Assembly: GCA_014529385.2 (NCBI GenBank)
Contig: CM043955.1
Span: 149,127,640 to 149,187,639 of the forward strand
DNA: 60,000 nucleotides
Direction: 5' to 3'
DNA from: Adiantum capillus-veneris
Lineage: Eukaryota; Streptophyta; Polypodiopsida; Polypodiales; Pteridaceae
A program made the position numbers and the translations under genes. Of the stretch, positions 24,369 to 32,400 are shown piece after piece (within the stretch, counting starts at the first letter, position 1; each line of letters starts with the position of its first letter). The notes under the pieces are model-generated. The model had not been told where the DNA came from, made no database searches, and saw only the letters and a list, made by a program, of their open reading frames with translations.

Positions 24369-24618
24369 TGAGCCCAAATTAGACCAAATTTGGCATGCTT
24401 GTAGACACTGATGTTTTAAGGCTATCCCCAAAGTCTTTTTGCATTTGGATCACCAAAAGCCAAGATTTTGCACTTTCTGGGTCTGTCAGGCTAGTTTTAC
24501 CCAAGTGGCATGATTTACTTGATTTTTGATGTTTTTGGGTGTGGTTGCTTTAGACAAACTTGTTTAGAATCTTATCAGGAAGGCACATGTCAAATCTTGT
24601 ACAAATCTGACACTAAGG

Positions 24619-24642
24619 TATACCGATCGCGATCGTAGTTCC
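24619..24642. repeat. Palindromic motif, leader copy 2
   Basis: GTATACCGATCG then CGATCGTAGTTC. The core palindrome is intact; outer arms are partly lost. Confidence 0.7.
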
Positions 24643-25145
24643 AGGCCAAATTTGATGAAATTTTGTCTGCTCCCTCTAACAAGTGTTTCCTAGCGTTTTG
24701 TGCTACCACTTTATGATTTGAATCAATATCCACCCTGTTTAGACAGAATTGCAGAATTTCAGAGTCTTATGGCTTTTTTGGCCAAAGTTATGGTTTTTTG
24801 GTTTCTCGAATCTAACTTTTGTCCCAAATCTGATTGGAATGTGATTTGCTTATCCTACTCCTAAGTACAGAACTGAAAAAACATAGGAAATGAATCAAAC
24901 AAAACAAACACGACGGATTTTGGGTGGGATTTCAGTACTCAATCGAATTAGAGAAATTGAAGAGCAAAAATGCTTTAACACACTCACAGCTCCCTAAATC
25001 TCCTAAGAGAGCGGTCCACTGGCTGTAGACTCCACTAAGCTCTAAACCCTTGTCTAGCAGCCTAACTGAGGTGTAAAATGGATTTGTGGATTGATTTTTT
25101 AAGTAGTCTAACTACGCACTCGGTCACTCATTACCTAAGGTGCAT

Positions 25146-25163
25146 TCCTCGGCAGCGGCGCCA
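25146..25163 (-). promoter_or_regulatory. Element A primer-binding site (tRNA-Asp-like)
   Basis: Minus-strand TGGCGCCGCTGCCGAGGA begins 1 nt after the LTR end. It differs by two bases from the B site at 42782-42799, which has the Asp-tRNA form known for Athila elements. Both changes may be decay. Confidence 0.8.
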
Positions 25164-25164
25164 A

Positions 25165-26066
25165 TGTTTGCGGGTCACCGCGACGGACGTCCATATCATA
25201 GCTCTCAAGCATCAACATATTTATCAATACAAGGGAAGCGACTCGGATGAGGCATGGAAACTCACTAGGGTGTCATTCCTAATGAAGTGAACTCGAAGAG
25301 ATGCAACTACTAACTCTACAAGAAAATCAAACGCATTACCGTCAAGTAATCTGCCTATGTCCTCCTACACAACTCTACAATCATCACGCCCGTTTACCAT
25401 GCAAATCGTATCGGAATCGCACGAAACTTGAAGGGAAGCTACAGGGGATTATTAGGAACATATCCTATCACTGTCACAGCATTCTGGAGAGGTACAACGA
25501 TCGCGATCGTTCGTCCCTAAGTCAGCAAAAACAGCGAACAGGCGATCCTTATGGGTCGTTTTAGGGTCCCTAAAGCCCCTCCTAGGGTCAAAACATAAAA
25601 CACCCATATAGACACTCAAAATAGCGATTTAAGGCCTCAAACTTGTAGTTGAAAACCTACACCGAATCTTGAATGATTACACTTGAATGGAAGAGCAAGT
25701 TAAGAGGACCACGATGCAATAAACAAATGTGAATTTGGATTACCGTAGCCGCAATGGCGAAGATTACAAATTTGAACAAGAAGGAGCTCTCAAACGTACG
25801 GTGTCTTCTCAGTTTTCCATCAAAAAGATTATCTCCAAACTTACAAAAAATGTCCTTTATAGATTAGTTCTTTACAAATGGCTTGTCCGGCCATAAGCTC
25901 CTAAACTTCTAACCGGCTCTCTAATATACAATTGCTCCCATAAGAATAATCATACATCCTTTGACAAATTCTCGGCTTAGAGATTCTTCCTTAAAAAAGA
26001 ATTTTACAATGGTTTCTCAGAAAAATATGATCCTTCTCTGGAAACGGCCGCTTGTTGCTTCGTCCG
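25165..26066 (-). repeat. Element A 5' LTR (right)
   Basis: Starts TGTTTGCGGGTCACC on the plus strand and pairs with 7688-8599. Its other end lacks the terminal TGCCAAACA present in the left copy and runs into the resumed E LTR, so a few bases were lost from both sides at this junction. Carries the palindromic motif at 25492-25515. Confidence 0.85.
25492..25515. promoter_or_regulatory. Palindromic motif, LTR copy (right)
   Basis: GTACAACGATCG then CGATCGTTCGTC. The inner 18 bp form a perfect palindrome. Matches the left LTR copy with one substitution. Confidence 0.6.
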
Positions 26067-26282
26067 CTCTAATAGGAAAAGGGTAAGAGTGATCGCCGAT
26101 GAGAGGGGCACTCTAACAGGAACATTCAAGGGTTAGCTGGCTAAGTATGGGTGCCCAAATGTGAATGGGGCGAGCTCATATAAAAGTCACCTAAACCTAA
26201 AAATCATTCATTCTCTCATTTGTGCAACTGAAGAGTGCTCTTGATCCATCTCCATCTTCTTCTTCTTCATCTCCTTGTGTGT

Positions 26283-26327
<45 letters not shown>
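26067..26327 (+). mobile_element. Element E 3' LTR, piece 2 of 4
   Basis: Continues the E LTR after the A insertion; it matches the reverse complement of the B LTR interior (AATAGG, GTGATCGCCGATGAGAGG, then the TATA region and the AGAAGAAG complement). A TATA-like TATAAAAG lies at 26179-26186. It ends in a GA microsatellite (26286-26327), where B inserted. Confidence 0.85.
26179..26186 (+). promoter_or_regulatory. TATA box of the E LTR
   Basis: TATAAAAG, conserved in both B LTRs as the inverted CTTTTATA at 26702-26709 and 43178-43185. It sits about 290 bp into the reconstructed E LTR, a plausible U3 promoter position. Confidence 0.65.
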
Positions 26328-26329
<2 letters not shown>

Positions 26330-26575
26330 CGCTCCTTGCCGCACTGTCGAAGCAAGGGACTTGCCAATACACCGTGTGCGAGCCACAGACGGCTCCAAGC
26401 ACACAACAAGCCTAAACTAGCAAGCTCAAGAAAACAAAGGGTGTGTCACTCACCGCTCTACGCTCGCCTTCGTGGTGGATTCCTCGCCGCGATGAAGAAG
26501 AAGCTGCAGTCGTGCCGCGCTCAACCGCTTCGCCACCGTCGTGCCTTCGTAATGCTCGATCGCACACACACTCTC

Positions 26576-26612
<37 letters not shown>

Positions 26613-26897
26613 AGGAGGTGAAGAAGAAGAAGATGGAGATGGAGCAAGAGCACTCTTCAATTGCACAAATGAGAGAATGAGTAAAAATTAGGTTTAGTTG
26701 GCTTTTATAGGAGCTCACCCCATTCACACTTGGGCGCCCATGCTTAACCAACTAATCCCTTGAATGTCCAAGTTAAAGTGCGCCTCTCATCGACGATCAC
26801 TCTACCTTTCCCTATTGGACCGACAAGCCCGGTACCTGACTCTAAATAATACAACGTTTATAGATCATAGGGTGTCCGTGTGCCATGAGGGTTAACA
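26328..26897 (-). repeat. Element B 3' LTR (left)
   Basis: 570 bp with plus-strand ends TGCGCTCC...GGTTAACA. Nearly identical to 42804-43373; the visible differences are a 2-bp AG at the start, CA-repeat length, and two A/G changes. Confidence 0.93.
26702..26709 (-). promoter_or_regulatory. TATA box in B 3' LTR
   Basis: Minus-strand TATAAAAG in the context GAGCTCC-TATAAAAGCC, matching the E LTR promoter region. Confidence 0.6.
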
Positions 26898-27406
26898 TGC
26901 CCCCCTTCCTGATGTAGATTCCGTCCTCGGAAGCTATTGAGTTGAAGCTGGTTCGTCGAGGTGGAAGAGCATTTGAGATGAATGTCCTTAGCCTTCTTCA
27001 GTCACTGCAAAATCAAACAACATTGGCACAGTAATTGCATTCTCTTAAAAAGCATATGCAGTTTTAGGTAGACAAATTGATTGGTAAAAGAATTTCAAAC
27101 AATTTGTTAGCAATGAACATTAAATTGCAATGTAATCAAATGCATAAACAGATGTAAAGGCAAAAAATTAAACAAGTCTGGGGTCGCTAATTTGACGGTC
27201 GAAAGGCACTAGAGATCGAATATTAATGCCATGGGTAAGCTTCTTAACTTTCTGTGGTCAATTAAGTTGTTTAATCGCGAGAGCCAAGTATTCATGTTCG
27301 AGGGCTGACTAGAGGCTATATCTAGAAAACCTTGTAGTTAAGGTACCATAAAAGGAATTTCTCATGAAATCATCGCCTGACTGATTACTTTTTCTTTGAC
27401 CCCCCA
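26898..27406 (-). other. Element B 3' tail and polypurine tract
   Basis: No gene. Minus-strand AGGAAGGGGGGCA at 26898-26910 abuts the LTR start and is the terminal polypurine tract. Up to about 27230 the region is an inverted match of the E tail (7290-7621). The rest (27231-27406) is B-internal sequence cut by element C; 27402-27406 is the CCCCA target duplication of C. Confidence 0.8.
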
Positions 27407-28999
27407 TGTCATAATAATCAATATCTAATTCTCCTAAATGATTTTCTCATATTAAACTGATCATTTAATGTGGGGAAGTGCCAAGGGAGAAAAAGCTAGA
27501 ATATTGGTTAAGTTAGCAGACCGGCCACAGTAGGGATCCAAAGGAGGGAAAATAGGGATCCAAAGGGGGGGCCATCTGCAGAAGAGCCATGTGAAACAAC
27601 GGGCTAAAAAGACCTTAAGGTTTAGCCCATTAAGACTTCCAAAATGCTAAGGTTCCAAAATTCAAAGGTTGTGTCCAAAGGTCAACCTTAGGGAAAATTG
27701 GATGCTTAGTGTGTGTGCCCAAAAAGTCTTTCTGCATCCCTACATGGGAGGGGGCGAGCCCCAAAGCTAGGGGATGAGAGAGAAAACCACACACACACAC
27801 ACAGGCTCCCTTTACACAAAGGGAATGAGGGACACATGTCAGCTCCCTAGGCCAGATGCCCACAAGGTGTGCCCAATTCCTATTGGAAGACCCTTGAAGT
27901 GGACCAATGAGAATTAAGCTAGAGTAAATCTAGTTTAATTAATTTAAAAACATTTAATAAAAGAAACCAATAAGAATTAAGTGTCCTAGAAGACTATTGG
28001 GCAGTCTCCCAAGGGGTCCAATGAGCATTCAGAAGCCCCATGGCTTGCCTGATTCCTATTGGCCAGGAGGCAAAGGGGTCCAATGAGAGTTTAGTTTAAT
28101 TATTTAATTATCTAAAGCTCTCACAAAAGGGGAAAGGGGGACACATGTCAGAAGGCTATCACTTATGCTGCTTAATTCCTATTGGCTTGACTTGGGGAGG
28201 TCCAATGAGGAAAAAGCCAGCCTAACTTAGCAGCTAGGGCTCGCCCAAGAGAGAGGGGGGGCTGATTTTTGCTTGGATTCACTCTCACACTCTCACACTT
28301 GACCATGTGTGAAGGGAAAACACTCTATCTCCTCCCAAGCTTTAATGGAGAGCTCATCACCTACTCCAAGCTTGTGAGATAGAAGCCTACATCAACACTC
28401 TCTTGGCATGTGGATGCAAATCCAACCAAGAGCCAAGCTTCAATGCATGCTCATCTTCTCTACCAAGCTAATTACTAAGCTAAGCTATGCTAATATGAGT
28501 GATTATGTGAGGAGATGTACTTCTTTCTCGTAAGATACTTCTTTTTCCTCTCAATCTACTCTCATACCCTGCTAGCTCTCACCATCTTCGAAGGTGTGTG
28601 AGGTCTTGGGTCTGAGAACGGGGATAATTCAAGTTGTGTTTGATTAAGTGTTTTGCTTGGTGTATGAAGCTTCCATCTTCATTGCACTAGCTAGTCTTGA
28701 AGGAACACAAAGAATTGTATTGTACAATGTCTCTCTTGATGGGAGAAACCATAATACAAAGCCTTTTGGAGGGGGGACCGGCTCCATGCAAATCCGGTCC
28801 TCAACTGTTGTCAATAGCTTAATTGCTCTCTCTTTTGAAAGTATTGTCGATGCTATCTAACTAGGTGTTATGCTTTTTGTTGCTCTCTCCACCCAAGCAC
28901 TCTTGTAATTCTCATTAGGAATCTATTCTAATGAAATGCCCACTATGTTCATGCTAATTTCCGCTACAAATGAGATTTTAGGCCATTAAAATGTTACAT
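27407..28999 (+). repeat. Element C 5' LTR
   Basis: Starts TGTCATAATAATC and ends GTTACAT. The last T is shared before the primer site; counting it gives a perfect 5-bp target duplication. Apparently identical to 34727-36319. It carries a CCAAT-box array at 27873-28206 and ends with CTTGTAATTC...ATGAAATG sequences. Reading frames inside it (such as 28648-28860) repeat in both LTRs and are not credible genes. Confidence 0.95.
27873..28206. promoter_or_regulatory. CCAAT-box array in C 5' LTR
   Basis: Six CCAAT (27873, 27904, 27967, 28018, 28080, 28202) and four ATTGG (27882, 27996, 28058, 28181) in 334 bp, many in the forms CCTATTGG and TCCAATGAG, giving a repeated inverted-pair layout. CCAAT is bound by NF-Y in plants; a role as LTR enhancer is inferred from density and position. 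Confidence 0.6.
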
Positions 29000-29012
29000 T
29001 GGTATCAGAGCT
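29000..29012 (+). promoter_or_regulatory. Element C primer-binding site (initiator tRNA-Met)
   Basis: TGGTATCAGAGCT directly follows the LTR and has the known complement of the plant initiator tRNA-Met 3' end, the usual primer of chromoviruses and copia elements. Confidence 0.95.
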
Positions 29013-29415
29013 CAAGGTTTCTCTTTTCTTGCTCAAGAAGGGAGGTCCTCAAGCTAGCTACAAATGGTTGGTATTATTAATTGCCTGTGAGTAAGTAGAA
29101 TAGGGATTTTTCAGCCTTGCAGTGCGCCTGCCTTTGTGCAGTTAACGGGGCATCACCGTCGAGAGCTATGGTCTTAATAGTGGAGTCCTACGGGGCTTGC
29201 CTACGGCTTAACCACTATTGAGCTATTAGAAGCTTGACAGGAGCCGGTGCTGTTTTGGTGTCGAAAGACCCTCTCTTCTATTCCTTGCAATTAATGGTAT
29301 TCGAGCCGCGGGTACAGTAGCTTGAGTGCTTTTTCTAAAGGGGTAAAGAGGAGTAGCAACTAGGGCTTGAAGTGCCAAAGTACACCTAAAAAGTTTACAC
29401 CTAAAAATTGTTAGA
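29013..29415 (+). other. Element C leader
   Basis: About 400 bp untranslated between primer site and ORF. No gene. A donor-like GTGAGTAAGT occurs near 29088, but no paired acceptor is convincing. Packaging signals would be expected here but none can be identified by eye. D2 keeps a diverged copy at 55315-55716. Confidence 0.6.
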
Positions 29416-32400
29416 ATGGCTGACAATATTAAAGAGAGTGAAATTAATGTTGATAACTTTGATTTTGCTCATGAGCAAGCTACTAATGATGCTTCAATGC
29501 TTGTTAATTATCTTGTTTCTAGGCTTCAACAAGCCATGGGCAATCCATCTCTCCAAAGTGAAGTGCAACGGCAGCTCCGTGCTCACGGGATTCTCCAAGC
29601 TCATCACCATGACGAGAGAACACCTAGGAAGCCTCCTTGTGAGACTACCAAAAGAGGTCTCTCTCCGATTCGGGAAGAAGAAGAGAATCCATATGAAGGG
29701 CTCAAGAACTTACTTTTTGATGATGCATCTCCTTTTCAAAGGAGAACTCAAGAGCCTCCACCGAAGGAACGAGAAAGAAGCGAGTCTCCCGCCACCTCGG
29801 CGGAGATGGCTCCACGAAGACGGCGGGCTAAACGCTCTCCATCACCACCAAAGCGGAGAAGACCATCACACTCTTCTCCACGTCATAATTCAAAGAGGGA
29901 TGATAAAAAGCAAGAGAAGAAAAAGGCGAGAAAGAGGACACCCTCTTCTCCATCTTCTTCATCCTCTTCCTCTTATGAAAGCTATGGTGAAGACGACAAA
30001 GATCAAGACAAGAAAAAGGCGAGAAAGAGGTCACCCTCTTCTCCACCTTCTTCAAATTCTTCATCTTCTGAAGAAAGTGATGGTGCAACTTTTGAACCAT
30101 CAAAAAGAAGAGGCCATAGAAAATCCTATGCCGCATGGAAGAGGTCGTCCAAGCTGAAGAAATTCAAAGAGGGAGGGAAGAGCATCTCTTTCCTTACCTA
30201 TGATGGCACCTTCGGTGCTACAGACAAAGTTTTGGCCTTTATCCAGCAATTCGATGCGGCGTTTGGAGATGAGGGCTTCACGGAGTCCTCTAAGCTACGC
30301 CATGTAGCTATGCACTTTCAAAAGTCCGCCAGACAATGGTGGTCTAGCCTACGAGCCAACGGTGAAGCTCCACGAACATGGAAGGCTTTAAGAGCTTCCA
30401 TTATGAAGCAGTTTTTGGCCACCGATGCCAAAGACAAAGTACTCACCGAATGGCGAAGCTTAAAGCTCTCTCCCAATGAATCCATCCACAAATATGTAGA
30501 CAAGTTTTGGGACCTACAACTCAAAGCCACTGTCTTCAAAAAGTTGGATTTTGGAGAGAAAAAGCAACAATTTTGTGCGGGCTTAACCGAAGAAATGGCG
30601 GAGTATGTCAACTCCCAAAGGCCACGTACCATATCGGCGGTAATACACCATACTATGGTGGCCTCACGAATCAATTTCCAAATGGGGGGTAAAAGAAATA
30701 ATAATAAGCCCCCGGAAAACAAAGGTTCCAATGAGCCTAAGGGGAAGGACAATGTCCAAAAGTCTCCTAAGGGCAATTCCAACAAAGCTAAAGAGAAGGG
30801 AGTTTACAAAGGAAAGAATAAACTCTCTCCTGAAGAGCTTGAGAGTTATCGTAAAGATAACCGGTGTTTCAAGTGCGGCGAACAAGGGCATGCGTACCGC
30901 GCTTGTCCCCAAAAGAACAACCGCCAAGATCCTCCTAGAGCTTCTTTGGTTGAAATCCAAGAGGAGGAGATTCACCAAACTCACCACAAAGGATCTCCTG
31001 TAAGCCATGCTTGGGGAAAGGTAAGAGAACATGATGCTTTTATTCTCTTTGACCCTGGTTCTACTCACAATTTCATATCTATGGAGTTAGCCACCAAGCT
31101 AGGCATACAATCCTACGAGATGGGAGATATCCTACCCGCAGACAGTGCCTTCAAGGGGCAAGAAGCTTCAGTCACTCCCTTAATCGGGAAATTGAGGCTT
31201 CATGTCCAAGGCTATGTGGACAAAGAGGATTTCTTTATCTCTCCTCTCAAGCATGAGGATGTAATCCTAGGGGCACCATGGTTTGACCGTCTGGCTGCCC
31301 ATGTTAAATTTCCTGAAAGGAGAATCTCCTTTAAGTTCAGGGAAAAGGACATGTATATAGATGCTAGGGAGATAGGTAACACCATCCCCATTGTACATAC
31401 ACCAGCTTTCAACAAGTCAATAAAGAGCTCTATTTCCGTGTACATGATTTTTGTTAAAGATTCTCAAAATGAACCTAATGCTTTAGCAAAAGAAAATAAA
31501 AGCAACCAAAAGGAATTAGAGTTATCCAATTTTCTCAAGGGGTTTCAAGATGTTTTTATTGACGACATCCCTTGTGAGCTACCTCCTAAACGAGGTAATG
31601 ACGACCATGCAATTGAACTTCTTCCAGGAAGTTCACCGCCTAACAAACCTCCTTATAGAGTTTCTCAAGCTCAACAAGAGGAGATTATGCGGCAAGTGCA
31701 TGAGTTAATTGAGAAGGGCATGGTTAGGCCTAGCTCATCTCCATTTTGCTCACCTGTGCTATTAGTGCAAAAGAAAGACGGCACATATCGTATGTGTGTC
31801 GACTATAGAGCACTAAATAGGATCACTATCAAAAATAGGTTTCCCGTTCCACGGGTAGAAGACCTATTTGATAAGCTACAAGGATCGACCTACTTCAGTA
31901 GGATTGACCTAAAAAGTGGCTATCATCAAATAAGGATAGTTGATCAAGACATTGTAAAGACCGCGTTTCGTACTACATTTGGTCTTTACGAATACATTGT
32001 CATGCCTTTTGGCTTGACTAATGCACCAGCCACATTTAACCGCTTGATGGAGAAGCTGTTCAGACCTCATCGAACCTTCACTGGAGTGTTCTTTGATGAT
32101 ATTATCATCTACTCTAATTCATTAGAGGAACATAAGCAACACCTCCAGGTAATATTTCAAGTTTTAAGAGAGAATAAATTTTATGTTAATCGAAAGAAAA
32201 GTGAATTTTTCTTGCAAGAGATTCAATATTTAGGTCACATTATCTCTCAAGATGGAATCCAAATGGATCCATCCAAGTTAGAGGTAATAAAAGGATGGCC
32301 TAAACCAAGGAATCTTCATGAACTAAGAAGCTTTATAGGTATGTGTGCATACTATAGACGCTTCATAGAAAAGTTCTCACAAATTGCGGGACCATTACAT

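Larger units (their letters stand above)
23912..25145 (-). other. Element A leader with palindromic motifs
   Basis: 1.2-kb untranslated leader between primer site and Gag start, without an ORF. Contains palindromic motif copies at 24345-24368 and 24619-24642 in a sequence context like the 3' spacer (AGGTACACCGAT..., then CCAAATT). A polypyrimidine-style composition is absent. Confidence 0.7.
7688..26066 (-). mobile_element. Element A: 18.4-kb Ty3/gypsy retrotransposon, decayed
   Basis: Bounded by direct LTR copies at 7688-8599 and 25165-26066, with the primer site next to the right LTR and the polypurine tract next to the left, so it is transcribed on the minus strand. Minus-strand order: leader, Gag, protease 1, acidic linker, RT, RNase H, integrase with a doubled zinc domain, a second protease-like domain with WxPK motifs, internal polypurine tract, non-coding palindrome-rich spacer, coiled-coil ORF, terminal polypurine tract, LTR. 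The RT sequence and Asp-type primer site place it with the non-chromoviral (Athila/Tat) gypsy elements; the exact lineage needs an RT tree. Coding frames carry many stops and frameshifts, so it cannot act alone. It sits inside the E LTR. No target duplication is visible because the right LTR has lost its last ~9 bp. Confidence 0.9.

Noticed and set aside
7688-26066. Element A as an integrated pararetrovirus
   Set aside because: LTR pairs, an integrase and polypurine/primer sites are present, and no movement protein was seen; it is an LTR retrotransposon.
25165-26066. Target-site duplication for element A
   Set aside because: The right LTR lacks its last ~9 bp and the neighbouring E LTR has also lost bases, so no duplication can be read.
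26284-26327. Regular short repeats as a CRISPR-like or telomeric array
   Set aside because: Simple GA dinucleotides without spacers; telomere-type TTTAGGG runs are absent.
27630-27863. Minus-strand 77-codon frame, repeated at 34950-35183
   Set aside because: Also inside the C LTR and not conserved in diverged LTRs.
28648-28860. 70-codon frame, repeated at 35968-36180
   Set aside because: It lies inside the two identical C LTRs, is not kept in D1-D3, and has no domain; chance frame.
29000-29012. tRNA-Met-like string as a tRNA gene
   Set aside because: Only the 3'-complement is present; it is the primer-binding site next to an LTR, as also at 43721 and 55717.
29088-29415. Intron in the C leader (donor-like GTGAGTAAGT)
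   Set aside because: No convincing acceptor before the start codon and no independent support.
29408-30157. 249-codon frame overlapping the start of the C polyprotein
   Set aside because: It is a shadow in a shifted frame of the repetitive RS-rich region; the 1650-codon frame has all the domains.
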